Below the pieces are notes generated by a model, which searched no databases, had not been told where the DNA came from, and saw only the letters and a list, made by a program, of their open reading frames with translations. A stretch of DNA of 64,000 nt from Oxalobacteraceae bacterium UBA6018 (lineage in GTDB: Bacteria > Pseudomonadota > Gammaproteobacteria > Burkholderiales > Burkholderiaceae_D), in NCBI GenBank assembly GCA_002428015.1, contig DIZW01000024.1:87683-151682 (forward strand). The letters are read 5' to 3'. Within the stretch, counting starts at the first letter, position 1; each line of letters starts with the position of its first letter. Position numbers and translations under genes: made by a program. Of this stretch, positions 32,032-42,241 are shown piece by piece.

Positions 32032-34863
32032 ATGCGTTACGCGATTTCACGTTACATCGGACGTTCGGCCGCCATGGCCATCGCTCTGTTGCCGGCACTG
32101 GCATTCGCCCAGCAGCAAAGTGCCGCCGGCGACCCGGCCGCCGCGGCGGCCGACAAGAACGACGAGCCGAAGGCGGTCGTCATCGTCACCGGCGTCACCC
32201 GCAGCAGCACCAAGAAGAACGCGGCGTTCTCGATCAACACCTTGTCCGGCGAGGAGATCCAGCGCCTGGCGCCGATGAGCACCGCCGACCTGCTGTCCAA
32301 CCTGCCCGGCATCTACGCCGAAGGCAGCACCGCCGGCGAAGCCAGCAACAACATCACCGTGCGCGGCCTGCCGGTGGTGGGCGGCTACCGCTTCGCGCCG
32401 CAGCTCATCGACGGCTTGCCGGCCTACGAGGAACCGGAGGCGCCGCTGATGAACAACGACGTGTTCATCCGCGACGACCTCATGACCGAGAGCGTGGAGG
32501 CGGTCAAGGGCGGCCCCGGCGGCATCCTGTATTCGAACGGCCTGGGCGCCACCGTCAACCACATCACCCGCACCGGCGGCGAACGGCTCGAGGGCGGCTA
32601 CAAGGTCGAATACGCCGACTACGGCTTCCTGCGCCAGGACGCCTTCGTGTCCGGCCCGCTGAGCCACAACCTGACCGGCGCGGTGGGCGGCTTCTACCGC
32701 CGCAGCCAGGGCATCCGCGACACCGGCTACACCGCCGACCGCGGCGGCCAGATCCGCGGCAACCTGGTCTTCACCAGCGACGACGGCCGCACCAGCGCGC
32801 GCGTCGACGGCCTGCTCATCAACGACCGCACCGCGTTCTACCAGAACCTGCCGGTCTCGGTGCCGCGCCTGAACCAGAGCGGCACGCCGGGCAACCCGAC
32901 CCTGATCAACCAGGACACCATCGAGCCGCTCGGCATTCCGTTCGCCCACGGCACCACGGCCTCGCCCTACAACCGGCGCTTCGACATGATCGGCGAGTAT
33001 GGCACCCGCACCATCGACCAGGCCGACGGCATCCATCCCGACTTCAAGATGCTGACCTTGAAGCTGGCGCGCGAATTCGACTCGGGCCTGAAGCTGTCGG
33101 CCGGCCTGCGCCACACCACCGGCAGCAATGGCTTTAACGCCGTCTTCACCGGCAACGACACGGCCTACGCCTCGACCTTCCTGAATGCGCGCTTCCAGAA
33201 CGACGTGATCTCGCCGGCCCACGGCGCGGCGCTCAACTGCAACCTCGGCAACGCCAAGCTGATCGGCTACTTCAACGTGCCTTCCAGCGGCGCTTGCGAC
33301 GCCTTCCGCAACATCAGCCGCGACGACTTCGTGCGCCAGTACGCCAAGGCGGTGGGAGTGGCCGGCCACTATCTCAACGACGGCACCGCGGTGGCGCCCA
33401 ACGCCTACCTGAACTTTCTGATTCCGTTCGTCGCCGTGGTCGACGCGGCCAGCACCTCGCTCGACCTGAAGGGGCAGAAGACCTTCAACGCGCTCGGTAC
33501 CCACGACCTGACCTTCGGCCTGTACGGCAGCCGCTATACGTTCGATCCGAATTTCCAGGCCTCGCTGATGGTCGGCGAAAGTGCCCAGAACGCGCGCATG
33601 GTCGACCTGACCGCGGTCGACGCCAGCGGCGCCCAGGTTGGCCCCTCTCTCACCACCGGCAGTGCTATCCTGCCCGGCTGGTTCGGCTTCGACAGCCACA
33701 TCAAGGCCGATGGGCACGCCGCCTATCTGCTCGACCATTGGGAAACCATGGAGAGCAGGCTGAAAATGGACCTGGGCGTGCGCTGGCAGGACGTCAAGGC
33801 CAACGTCAACCGGCGCGACCGCGACACCTCGACGGACATGACCCCGGCCGGCGTGGTGGTCGGTTCGACCCAGGACACGGCGGCCGACAACGAGATCCTG
33901 GTCCCCGGAAAATCTCACCTGCTCGACAAGACCTACCGTGCGCTAGGCTGGTCGGCCGGCGCCAACTACAGCTTCAGCAAGCCGCTGGCCGTGTACGCGC
34001 TGGTGTCGCATTCGTTCCGCCTGCCCAGTCTGGAGGACCTGAACAACCTGAGCACGGCGACGGCCCAGGTGATCAACGGCCAGCCGGTGGAAGTGAGCGC
34101 GATCGAACACATCAAGCAATACGAGGGCGGTCTGCGCTACCTGACGCGCGCGTTCGGCGCCTCGGTGGCCGTTTTCTACAACGACTTTTCGCCGCGCAGT
34201 AACGTCAACGTGTACAAGGACATCAAGTCGAGCCAGTGCTCCTCGCTCGGCGGCGTCACGCAGATCAATTCCTGCCCGGACGTGGCCCAGCTCTACAAGC
34301 GCGGCGTGAAGAACGTCGGCGCCGAGATCGAGCTGAGCTGGCGTCCGCGCATGATCGCGGGCCTGGAATTGAAGGGCAACATGCTGGTCCAGCAGCCGAA
34401 AATCGAAGGCGCCAGCTATACCTTCACCCAGGAAGAGAAGAACGCGCAAGGTGTCATCACCGGTTACCACTACGTGCAGGTCAGCGAAGACGGCCGCCGT
34501 CCGCGCCGCCTGGCCAAGTTCATGGCTAACTTCATGCCTTCGTACGATCTGAGTTCGGCCACCGGCATCCCGCTGACCGTGTACGGGCAGTACCAGTACA
34601 CCGGTTCGCGCTTTTCCGAGGCGACCGATACCAATGTGACCCTGTTCCCGGCGTACCACATCATCAACCTTGGCGCCCAGTACCAGGTGTCGGAACGTCT
34701 GAGCGCGCAGCTGTTCGTCGCCAACGCCACCAACCAGCTCTCGTTCACCGAAGGCGATCCGCTGTTCGTCGACCTGCTCTCGCCGGACGGCACCCGTAAC
34801 CGCGGCGTGGCGCGGCCGCTGTTCGGCCGCACCATCCGCGCCAGCCTGACCTACCGCTTCTAA
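32032..34863 (+). CDS. TonB-dependent receptor for fructan/oligosaccharide
   Basis: 943 residues. Signal peptide (cleavage after AFA, near residue 27), plug domain (VVIVTGVTRSSTKKNAAFSI, LLSNLPGIYAEGS, NNITVRGLPVVGGYRFAPQL, ESVEAVKGGPGGILYSNGLG), then a large barrel ending in the TonB-receptor C-terminus TIRASLTYRF. In family terms the absence of siderophore genes and the linkage to GH32, an importer and a LacI regulator point to saccharide uptake over the outer membrane. Transcribed from its own promoter region 31798-32031, which holds two operator-like sites. Confidence 0.9.
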   Translation: MRYAISRYIGRSAAMAIALLPALAFAQQQSAAGDPAAAAADKNDEPKAVVIVTGVTRSSTKKNAAFSINTLSGEEIQRLAPMSTADLLSNLPGIYAEGSTAGEASNNITVRGLPVVGGYRFAPQLIDGLPAYEEPEAPLMNNDVFIRDDLMTESVEAVKGGPGGILYSNGLGATVNHITRTGGERLEGGYKVEYADYGFLRQDAFVSGPLSHNLTGAVGGFYRRSQGIRDTGYTADRGGQIRGNLVFTSDDGRTSARVDGLLINDRTAFYQNLPVSVPRLNQSGTPGNPTLINQDTIEPLGIPFAHGTTASPYNRRFDMIGEYGTRTIDQADGIHPDFKMLTLKLAREFDSGLKLSAGLRHTTGSNGFNAVFTGNDTAYASTFLNARFQNDVISPAHGAALNCNLGNAKLIGYFNVPSSGACDAFRNISRDDFVRQYAKAVGVAGHYLNDGTAVAPNAYLNFLIPFVAVVDAASTSLDLKGQKTFNALGTHDLTFGLYGSRYTFDPNFQASLMVGESAQNARMVDLTAVDASGAQVGPSLTTGSAILPGWFGFDSHIKADGHAAYLLDHWETMESRLKMDLGVRWQDVKANVNRRDRDTSTDMTPAGVVVGSTQDTAADNEILVPGKSHLLDKTYRALGWSAGANYSFSKPLAVYALVSHSFRLPSLEDLNNLSTATAQVINGQPVEVSAIEHIKQYEGGLRYLTRAFGASVAVFYNDFSPRSNVNVYKDIKSSQCSSLGGVTQINSCPDVAQLYKRGVKNVGAEIELSWRPRMIAGLELKGNMLVQQPKIEGASYTFTQEEKNAQGVITGYHYVQVSEDGRRPRRLAKFMANFMPSYDLSSATGIPLTVYGQYQYTGSRFSEATDTNVTLFPAYHIINLGAQYQVSERLSAQLFVANATNQLSFTEGDPLFVDLLSPDGTRNRGVARPLFGRTIRASLTYRF

Positions 34864-34885
34864 GGTCCGCGCATCACCATCTCGC

Positions 34886-34914
34886 CGATGGCCGCCTCCG
34901 GGTGGCCATTTTTC
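34886..34914 (+). terminator. Terminator after TonB receptor
   Basis: ATGGCC (34888-34893) pairs with GGCCAT (34904-34909) around a 10-nt loop, followed by a five-T run. It closes the fructan locus. Confidence 0.75.
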
Positions 34915-35100
34915 GTTGACGCGGCCGCGCCGGCACGACGTACATATCAATTTCCCCTGCCTCAGCCCGCGAAAACTCCTATACTTGCTCGTTGCCGAAG
35001 AGGTCAATCCACCTCCGACCAATCCGCGTTTCGTCCACCGCGCCCCACCCGGGCCGGCCGGGGCGGCGCGCGTGCCTCTCGAACCCAGAAGGAGACCAAG

Positions 35101-36873
35101 TTGAAACCAACAAGAACACTGCGCACGCTGGTAGCGGGCATCACCCTGACCCTGTTGTCGCTGCATGCCGGCGCCGCCGAACCGGCCTGGGTCGGCAAGA
35201 GCAACCTGAACGCCAAGCTGCTGCTCGACGTCATGGCCAAATACTCCCCGGAAGACGCCAGCGACATCGGCGTGGACGGCTACGACGAGCAGATCACGGA
35301 CATGTCGCGCGACCAGTTCGCGCCCAGGAACCGCGACACCGGCGCCGTCATCGCCCAGCTGGAATCGCGCCTGAAGACGGAGACCGATCCCAAAATCAAG
35401 CAAGACCTGGAAATCCTGCTCGGCAGCGCCCACGACCAGCTGCGCACCAGCGCGCTGCAGCGCAAATACCTGCTGCCCTTCGACGACCTGACCAAGATGA
35501 TCTTCAGCGTGGTGCGCCAGACGCTGGATCCGCGCATCCCCAAGGCGCGCCAGCAGACGCTGCTCGTGCGCCTGCAGAAATACGCCGGCCTGGCCAAGGG
35601 ATACCGCCCGCTGACGGAGCTGGCCGGCGAGCGCTTCCAGGAGCGCCTCAAGGCCAACAAGCAGCTGCTGGGTCCCTTCAAGGGCGAGCTCGAACAGGCG
35701 ATCAACGACGGGCCGACCCTCGTCAAGGGCATGCGCGAGCTGCTGGCCAACAGCGACCTGAAGGGCTGGGAACCGGCCTTCAATGCGCTCGAAAAGCAGC
35801 TCACCGCGTATAACGGCTACCTCAAGGGCCAGGTGCTGCCGCAGGCGCGCGCCGACTACCGCCTGCCGCCGGAAGTGTACGCCGACAACCTGCACCAGTT
35901 CGGCGTGGACATCACGCCCCAGGAGATGATCGCCAGGGCGCTGACCTCGTTTTCCGAGATCCGCAACCAGATGAACATCACGGCCGGCCAGATCGCGCAC
36001 GAGCGCCACTTGCCGGACGCCGATTACCGCGCCGTCATGCACGAGCTGAAGAAGCAGCAGATCGCCAAGGACCAGGTGATGCCTTTGTACCTCGAGCGCC
36101 TGGGCGAGATCGAAGCGGCTGTGCGCGAGCACCACATCGTCACCCTGCCGACGCGCAAGGCGGTGATCCGCCTGGCCAGCGCCGCCGAGAACGCCCAGCA
36201 GCCGGCGCCCCACATGAATCCGCCCAGGATGATCGGCAACACCGGCGAGTACGGCGAGTTCGTGCTCACCACCGGCATGCCGCCCGACGCCAGCGGCAAG
36301 GCACTGGTGTTCGACGACTTCACCCACCAGGCCGCGACCTGGACCTTGACGGCGCACGAGGCGCGCCCCGGTCACGAGCTGCAGTTCGCCAAGATGACGG
36401 AGACCGGCGTCTCGATCGCGCGCGCGGTGTTCGCCTTCAACAGCGTCAACGTCGAGGGCTGGGCCCTGTACGCGGAAGCGGAGATGCAGCCGTACGAGCC
36501 GCTCGACGGCCAGTTGTTCGCGCTGCAGGGGCGCATGCATCGCGCCGCGCGGGCGTTTCTGGACCCGATGGTCAACCTGGGCCGGATCACGCCCGACGGC
36601 GTCAAGCACTTCCTGATGGACGAGGTGGGGCTGTCCGAAGGCATGGCGACCCAGGAAGTGCAGCGCTACACCTTCCGCTCGCCGGGCCAGGCGACCTCCT
36701 ACTTCTACGGCTACCAGCGCCTGATGGAGACGCGCGAGGCGGCCGAGGTCGCGCTGCGCAAGAAGTTCGACCGCCAGGCCTTCAACGACTTCGTGCTGTC
36801 CCAGGGCCTGGTGCCGCCGGCGCTGTTGCGCAAGGCGGTGATGCAGGAATTCGTGCCGGCCCAAAACCGGTAG
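35101..36873 (+). CDS. DUF885 exported metallopeptidase-like protein
   Basis: 590 residues from a TTG start at 35101, chosen for the AAGGAG (35089-35094) six bases upstream and the signal peptide that follows (TLRTLVAGITLTLLSLHAGA). A longer frame exists but has no such features. The zinc-site motif WTLTAHEARPGHELQFAKM with a downstream Glu (NVEGWALYAEAEM) is typical of DUF885 proteins, which resemble M2/M3-type zinc peptidases. Substrate unknown. It stands alone between the receptor terminator and polB. Confidence 0.85.
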   Translation: MKPTRTLRTLVAGITLTLLSLHAGAAEPAWVGKSNLNAKLLLDVMAKYSPEDASDIGVDGYDEQITDMSRDQFAPRNRDTGAVIAQLESRLKTETDPKIKQDLEILLGSAHDQLRTSALQRKYLLPFDDLTKMIFSVVRQTLDPRIPKARQQTLLVRLQKYAGLAKGYRPLTELAGERFQERLKANKQLLGPFKGELEQAINDGPTLVKGMRELLANSDLKGWEPAFNALEKQLTAYNGYLKGQVLPQARADYRLPPEVYADNLHQFGVDITPQEMIARALTSFSEIRNQMNITAGQIAHERHLPDADYRAVMHELKKQQIAKDQVMPLYLERLGEIEAAVREHHIVTLPTRKAVIRLASAAENAQQPAPHMNPPRMIGNTGEYGEFVLTTGMPPDASGKALVFDDFTHQAATWTLTAHEARPGHELQFAKMTETGVSIARAVFAFNSVNVEGWALYAEAEMQPYEPLDGQLFALQGRMHRAARAFLDPMVNLGRITPDGVKHFLMDEVGLSEGMATQEVQRYTFRSPGQATSYFYGYQRLMETREAAEVALRKKFDRQAFNDFVLSQGLVPPALLRKAVMQEFVPAQNR

Positions 36874-36926
36874 GAGAGGTCCCCGTCAGCGCGGCGCCGC
36901 TACGGGCGGCGCCGGTTCGGTTTAAG

Positions 36927-39311
36927 ATGTCGCCGATGACACTTCAGCCACAGCAGGGATTTCTCTTAACGCGGCATTGGCGCGATACGGACGCGGGAAC
37001 CGAGGTCGATTTCTGGCTGGCGACCGGGCACGGGCCGCGCCAGATCCGGCTGGCGCCCCAGCCTTCGGTCGCCTTCATCCCCGCCGAGCAGCGCGAGCAG
37101 GCCAGCGCCGTGCTGACCGGCGAGCGTGGCTGCGAGCTGCGTCCGCTGGAACTGCGCGACTTTCAGCAGCGCCCCGTGCTGGGCCTGTACTGCACCCACT
37201 ACCGCCATCTGCTCAAGCTGGCCAGGCGCCTGCGTGAGCGCGGCGTGGACGTCTACGAGGCCGATATCCGCCCGCCGGAACGCTACCTGATGGAGCGCTT
37301 CATCACCGCACCCGTGAGCTTCAGCGGCCAGCCCGATCCGGGCAGTGGGGCTTTGCTGCTCGATGGGCAGCTCAAGAACGCGCCCGGCTACCGGCCCACG
37401 CTCAAGCTGGTCTCGCTCGACATCGAAACGACGGCCCACGGCGACCTCCTGTCGATCGCGCTGGAAGGCTGCGGCCAGCGCCAGGTGTACATGCTGGGGC
37501 CCGCCAACGGCATCGACGCGGCGCGCGACTTCGACCTGGCCTACTGCGACAGCCGCCCGCAGCTCATCGAGCGGCTCAACGCGTGGATCGCCGCCCACGA
37601 CCCGGACGCCATCATCGGCTGGAACCTGGTGCAGTTCGACCTGCGCGTGCTGCAGCGCCACGCCGAGACCTTCCAGATCCCGCTGCGCCTGGGCCGCGAC
37701 GGCAGCGCGATGGAGTGGCGCGAGCATGGCGGCAAGGCCCAGCACTTCTTCGCCGCCGCCGCCGGGCGCCTCATCATCGACGGCATCGAAGCGCTCAAGT
37801 CGGCCACCTGGAGCTTTTCCTCGTTCAGCCTGGAACATGTGTCGCAAACCTTGCTGGGCGAAGGCAAGGCGATCGACAACCCCTACCAGCGCATGGCCGA
37901 GATCGAGCGCCGCTTCGCCGAGGACAAGCCGGCGCTGGCCCACTACAACCTCAAGGACTGCGAGCTGGTCACCCGCATCTTCGCCAAGACCGAGCTGCTG
38001 ACCTTCCTGCTCGAACGGGCCAGCGTGACCGGGCTGGCGGCGGACCGCAGCGGCGGTTCGGTGGCCGCCTTCGAGCACCTGTACATGCCGCTCATGCACC
38101 GCCAGGGCTACGTGGCGCCCAACCTGGGCGACGTGGCCGGCGAGAACAGCCCCGGCGGCTACGTCATGGATTCGCGCTCGGGGCTCTACGATTCGGTGCT
38201 GGTGCTCGACTACAAAAGCCTGTACCCGTCCATCATCCGCAGCTTCCTGATCGACCCGGTCGGGCTGGTCGAGGGCATGCGTGGCGCCGACCCGGACGCC
38301 AGCGTGCCGGGCTTTTGCGGCGCGCGCTTCTCGCGCACGCGCCACTGCCTGCCGGCGATCGTCAAGCAGATCTGGGACGGGCGCGAGGCGGCCAAGCGCG
38401 AGCAGAACAAGCCGCTGTCGCAGGCGCTCAAGATCATCATGAACGCGTTCTACGGCGTGCTCGGTTCCAGCGGCTGCCGCTTCTTCGATCCGCGCCTGGC
38501 CTCGTCGATCACCTTGCGCGGCCAGGAGATCATGCACCTGACGCGCAAACTCATCGAGGAGCAGGGCTACCAGGTCATCTACGGCGACACCGACTCAACC
38601 TTCGTCTGGCTCGGGCAGCCGCACACGGACGAGCAGGCCACGGCCATCGGACGCGCGCTGGTCGGCCACGTCAACGCCTGGCTGGCGGCCCACCTGCGCG
38701 CCGAGTTCGGGCTAGACAGCGCGCTCGAGCTGCAGTACGAGACGCATTACCGGCGCTTCCTCATGCCCACCATCCGCGGCTCCGAGGAGGGCAGCAAGAA
38801 GCGCTACGCGGGCCTGGCGCGCAAGGCGGACGGCGGCGAGCAGATGGTCTACAAGGGCCTGGAGACGGTGCGCAGCGACTGGACCCCGCTGGCGCAGCAG
38901 TTCCAGCAAGAGCTGTACGCGCGCATCTTCCGGGGCGAGGCCTACCGCGACTACGTGCGCGAGTACGCCAGCCGCACCCTGGCCGGCGAGTTCGACGAGC
39001 TGCTGGTGTACCGCAAGCGCCTGCGCCGGGCGCTCGGCGACTACGAGCGCAACGTGCCGCCGCACGTGCGCGCCGCGCGCATCGCCGACGACTTCAACCG
39101 AGAAAACGATAGGCCGCTGCAGTATCAGAACGGAGGATGGATACGCTACGTGATCACGCTGGCCGGGCCGGAGCCGCTGGAAACCCGGCGCGCGCCGATC
39201 GATTACGAGCACTATCTGACGCGCCAGCTGCAGCCGGTGGCGGACGCCATCCTGCCGTTCGTGGGGGACGATTTCGTGACGCTGACGAGCCGCCAGCAGA
39301 CCCTGTTCTAG
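36927..39311 (+). CDS. polB: DNA polymerase II
   Basis: 794 residues (E. coli enzyme: 783). Proofreading motifs: Exo I SLDIETTAHG, Exo II GWNLVQFDL, Exo III HYNLKDCELV. Polymerase motifs: A DYKSLYPSII, B KIIMNAFYGVLGSSG, C YGDTDSTFVWL. All catalytic Asp residues are present. In E. coli polB is an SOS gene for replication restart and lesion bypass; I do not see a clear LexA box upstream. The ATG at 36936 is an alternative start. It is convergent with arnD; the stops overlap by 4 bp. A hairpin GGCGCCG/CGGCGCC (36893-36913) lies before the start. Confidence 0.95.
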   Translation: MSPMTLQPQQGFLLTRHWRDTDAGTEVDFWLATGHGPRQIRLAPQPSVAFIPAEQREQASAVLTGERGCELRPLELRDFQQRPVLGLYCTHYRHLLKLARRLRERGVDVYEADIRPPERYLMERFITAPVSFSGQPDPGSGALLLDGQLKNAPGYRPTLKLVSLDIETTAHGDLLSIALEGCGQRQVYMLGPANGIDAARDFDLAYCDSRPQLIERLNAWIAAHDPDAIIGWNLVQFDLRVLQRHAETFQIPLRLGRDGSAMEWREHGGKAQHFFAAAAGRLIIDGIEALKSATWSFSSFSLEHVSQTLLGEGKAIDNPYQRMAEIERRFAEDKPALAHYNLKDCELVTRIFAKTELLTFLLERASVTGLAADRSGGSVAAFEHLYMPLMHRQGYVAPNLGDVAGENSPGGYVMDSRSGLYDSVLVLDYKSLYPSIIRSFLIDPVGLVEGMRGADPDASVPGFCGARFSRTRHCLPAIVKQIWDGREAAKREQNKPLSQALKIIMNAFYGVLGSSGCRFFDPRLASSITLRGQEIMHLTRKLIEEQGYQVIYGDTDSTFVWLGQPHTDEQATAIGRALVGHVNAWLAAHLRAEFGLDSALELQYETHYRRFLMPTIRGSEEGSKKRYAGLARKADGGEQMVYKGLETVRSDWTPLAQQFQQELYARIFRGEAYRDYVREYASRTLAGEFDELLVYRKRLRRALGDYERNVPPHVRAARIADDFNRENDRPLQYQNGGWIRYVITLAGPEPLETRRAPIDYEHYLTRQLQPVADAILPFVGDDFVTLTSRQQTLF

Positions 39312-40276
39312 GCCGCGTGGCTTGCGAGCGCCGTCGCGCAGGGCGGGCCGACGATCAGCTCACCGGAGCGCCCGGGCACCTCGCCCCAGGCGATCGGGTA
39401 CACCGGCAGGTCGAGCAGCTTGACGCGCTCGTAGGCGGCGGCCATCGGCACCAGCCGGTATCCCTGCGCCTTCCAGCCGGCCAGCAGCTGCTCGAACACG
39501 GGCGCGAGCTTCTGGCCTTCCAATTCGGCGTGCAGGGTGTACACGTGGTCGCGGGCGGCGCCGGCCGTGAGCGACAGGATGTGGGCGGCGATGTTGCCGG
39601 CGTCGAGGACGCGCCCGCCGATCTCGCGGCCCAGCAGTTCGTCCAGGGTCGGCAATGTGGTGGGCAGCTGAATGCAGCGCGAGCCGCTGATGCGGTAGGG
39701 GCCGGCATGGGCGTCGCGCAGCGCGCCGTCCTCGGCCAGCGGGGCGCGCCCGTCCGAGGCGTAGTTGCGGCCGGCGGCGTCGTGCTCGGCGAAGGCGTGG
39801 GCGTTCATCTGCCAGCCGGCCGCGCCGTGGGTGGGCGCGCTGGTGCCGAACACGCTGCTGAAGCGGCGCGCGGCCTTGCGCATCGCCGCGCTGGTCCATT
39901 CGGCGCCGCGGGTGCGCACGCTGTCGTGCCATTGCACGTGGTCCCAGGTGTGGATGCCGCACTCGAAGCCGGCTTGCGCCACCGCGCGCATCTCAGCCGC
40001 GCAGCGCACGCCGATGTCCGGCCCCGGCAGCAGGGTGCCATAGAGGAGCGTCTTGAGGCCGTAATGCTCGAGCACCGAGGTGCGCGAGACCTTGCTGAAG
40101 AAGCCGGGCCGGAACACGCGCCGCATGGCCCAGCCGGTATGGTCGGGCCCCAGCGAGAACAGGAAGGTGGCGCCGGCCCCGTGCGCGCTGAGCATGCGCA
40201 CCAGGTTCGGCACGCCTTCGCGCGTGCCGCGGTAGGTGTCGACGTCGATCTTGAGGACGAGTTGGGGCTCGCCCAT
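39308..40276 (-). CDS. arnD: ArnD-like undecaprenyl-phosphate-Ara4FN deformylase
   Basis: 322 residues of the polysaccharide-deacetylase (NodB) fold: LVLKIDVDTYRGTREGVPNL with the metal-binding Asp pair, HTWDHVQWHD with the metal-binding His residues, and the C-terminal TLHAELEG region. It removes the formyl group from undecaprenyl-phosphate-Ara4FN at the inner membrane. It is the last gene of the arn operon, 1 bp after the stop of the upstream arnA dehydrogenase gene. Confidence 0.9.
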   Translation of the reverse strand: MGEPQLVLKIDVDTYRGTREGVPNLVRMLSAHGAGATFLFSLGPDHTGWAMRRVFRPGFFSKVSRTSVLEHYGLKTLLYGTLLPGPDIGVRCAAEMRAVAQAGFECGIHTWDHVQWHDSVRTRGAEWTSAAMRKAARRFSSVFGTSAPTHGAAGWQMNAHAFAEHDAAGRNYASDGRAPLAEDGALRDAHAGPYRISGSRCIQLPTTLPTLDELLGREIGGRVLDAGNIAAHILSLTAGAARDHVYTLHAELEGQKLAPVFEQLLAGWKAQGYRLVPMAAAYERVKLLDLPVYPIAWGEVPGRSGELIVGPPCATALASHAA

Positions 40277-40277
40277 C

Positions 40278-41330
40278 TCAATCCATCAGGGCGCGGGCGG
40301 TGGCGACCTGGTCGCGGTAGGCGACGAAGATATGGCGCAGGGCGTCGGCCATGTCCACGCGCGGCTGCCAACCGAGCTCGGAGCAGGTGTTGTCGATCTT
40401 CGGCACGCGGTTCTGCACGTCCTGGTAGCCGGCGCCGTAGTAGGAGTCGGCGCTGGTGTCGACCACGCTGACCTTGCGCGCCTGTTCGGCGTACTCGGGG
40501 AATTCGTTGGCCAGTTCGAGCATCATGGTGGCCAGTTCGCGGATCGAGAAGTTGTTGGCCGGGTTGCCGATGTTGTAGATCTTGCCGCTCGCGATCCCGT
40601 CCTTGTTGGCGATGATGCGCACCAGCGCGTCGATGCCGTCGTCTACGTAGGTGAACGCGCGTTTCTGCGCGCCGCCGTCGACCAGCATGATGTTCTCGCC
40701 GCGGACCATGTGGCCGAGGAACTGGGTCAGCACGCGCGAGGAGCCTTCCTTGGCGGTGTGGATGGAGTCGAGGCCGGCGCCGATCCAGTTAAACGGGCGG
40801 AACAGGGTGAAGTTCAGGCCTTCGGTGCCGTAGCCCCAGATCACGCGGTCCATCAGCTGCTTGGCGCAGGCGTAGATCCAGCGCTGCTTGCTGATCGGGC
40901 CGTACACCAGGTCGCTCTGCTCGGGGTCGAATTCGCTGTCGGTGGACTTTCCGTACACTTCCGAGGTCGACGGGAACACCAGGTGCTTGCCGTATTTGTG
41001 GGCCGAGCGCACGATCGGCAGGTTGGCCTCGAAATCGAGCTCGAACACGCGCAGCGGCTGCTTGACGTAGGTGGCCGGCGTGGCGATGGCCACCAGCGGC
41101 AGGATCACGTCGCACTTCTTGACGTGGTACTCGACCCACTCCTTGTTGATGGTGATGTCACCCTCGAAGAAGTGCATGCGCCCGGCGTACTCCGGGTTGT
41201 CGATCAAACCGGTGATGCGGTCCGATTGCATGTCCATGCCATAGACTTCCCAGTCGGTGGTGTCGAGGATGCGGCGCGAGAGATGGTGGCCGATGAAGCC
41301 GTTGACGCCGAGGATGAGGATTTTTTTCAT
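40278..41330 (-). CDS. ArnA C-terminal function: UDP-glucuronate decarboxylating dehydrogenase
   Basis: 350 residues of the extended SDR fold: GVNGFIGHHLSRRILD (NAD site), STSEVYGKSTDSEFDPE, YACAKQLMDRVIWGYG with the catalytic Tyr/Lys, FNWIGAGLDSI. It corresponds to the C-terminal domain of E. coli ArnA, which oxidises and decarboxylates UDP-glucuronate to the 4-keto-pentose. Here the gene is separate and starts 4 bp inside the formyltransferase gene. Confidence 0.9.
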   Translation of the reverse strand: MKKILILGVNGFIGHHLSRRILDTTDWEVYGMDMQSDRITGLIDNPEYAGRMHFFEGDITINKEWVEYHVKKCDVILPLVAIATPATYVKQPLRVFELDFEANLPIVRSAHKYGKHLVFPSTSEVYGKSTDSEFDPEQSDLVYGPISKQRWIYACAKQLMDRVIWGYGTEGLNFTLFRPFNWIGAGLDSIHTAKEGSSRVLTQFLGHMVRGENIMLVDGGAQKRAFTYVDDGIDALVRIIANKDGIASGKIYNIGNPANNFSIRELATMMLELANEFPEYAEQARKVSVVDTSADSYYGAGYQDVQNRVPKIDNTCSELGWQPRVDMADALRHIFVAYRDQVATARALMD

Positions 41331-42241
41331 GGTATGGAAGTGAGTAGTGAAGTCAGGTCGGCGGCCGATAGTTCGCCGTCGGGTGCCGTTAAAACAGAGA
41401 TCGCCAGCGCGCGGCCATCGCCGCACACCCCGAGTATACGCCCATCGGACACGGCCAGCCCAGGGGCCAGGCCTTGCGGGGCCGGTCCGTCCAGGCGGGC
41501 GCGCGCCAGCACCAGGCGCTGTCCGTTGATGTCGGTGAAGGCGCCGGGGTAGGGCGGGGCGACCGCGCGGTATAGATTGTAGACGCTCTGGGCGTCCTGG
41601 CGCCAGTCAATGCGGCCATCTTCCGGGGTGCGTCCGCTGAAGTAGCTGCCCTGGGCCAGGTCGTTGGGCAGGCGCGGGGCGCTGCCGTCGCACAGGCCGG
41701 GAAGCGCGCGCCACAGAGTGATTTCGGCGGCCACGGTGACCTTGCCGAACACCTCGAAGGCGGTGTCGTCGGGCAGGATGGGCACCGCGGTCTGGGCTAT
41801 GATGGCGCCGGCGTCGGGCCGCTCGGTCATCTCGTGCAGGGTGGCGCCGGTCTCGCGCGCGCCGTGCAGCACGGCCCAGTTGACCGGGGCGCGTCCGCGA
41901 AAGCGCGGCAGCAGCGAGCCGTGCATATTGTACGAGGGCGCGATCGCCAGCAGCGCGGGCGGCAGGATGCGGCGGTAGTAAAAGCTGAACAGGAAGTCCG
42001 GGCGCAGCGCCGCCACCCGCGCCAGCAGCTCGGCGTCGTTCGGCTGGTCGCTCGCGACGCAGTCGATGCCCTCGTCGCGGCACAGCGTGGCGACGGACTC
42101 GAACCAGACGTTTTCGGCCGCGTCGTCGGCGTGGGTGACCACCAGGGCCACGTCGACGCCGCCGGCGAGCAGCACCTTCAGGCAGCGCACGCCCACGCTA
42201 TGGTAGGCGAACACCACCGCGCGCGGACGGGCCGCGCTCAT
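41327..42241 (-). CDS. ArnA N-terminal function: UDP-Ara4N formyltransferase
   Basis: 304 residues, the methionyl-tRNA-formyltransferase-like fold: AVVFAYHSVGVRCLKVLLAG, PSYNMHGSLLPRFRGRAPVN with the catalytic Asn/His, HEMTERPDAGAIIAQ with the catalytic Asp, then a C-terminal OB-type domain (INGQRLVLARARLDG). It transfers formyl from 10-formyl-tetrahydrofolate to UDP-Ara4N. In E. coli this is fused to the dehydrogenase; here the two are separate genes with a 4-bp overlap, a split I believe is common in Burkholderiales. Confidence 0.9.
   Translation of the reverse strand: MSAARPRAVVFAYHSVGVRCLKVLLAGGVDVALVVTHADDAAENVWFESVATLCRDEGIDCVASDQPNDAELLARVAALRPDFLFSFYYRRILPPALLAIAPSYNMHGSLLPRFRGRAPVNWAVLHGARETGATLHEMTERPDAGAIIAQTAVPILPDDTAFEVFGKVTVAAEITLWRALPGLCDGSAPRLPNDLAQGSYFSGRTPEDGRIDWRQDAQSVYNLYRAVAPPYPGAFTDINGQRLVLARARLDGPAPQGLAPGLAVSDGRILGVCGDGRALAISVLTAPDGELSAADLTSLLTSIP

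Noticed and set aside
33943..36864. 973-codon minus-strand open frame opposite the TonB receptor and DUF885 genes
   Set aside because: Spans two real genes and a terminator; low-quality composition and no motif.
36893..36913. Hairpin GGCGCCG/CGGCGCC as a terminator between DUF885 and polB
   Set aside because: No U-run follows; it may be chance in GC-rich DNA.
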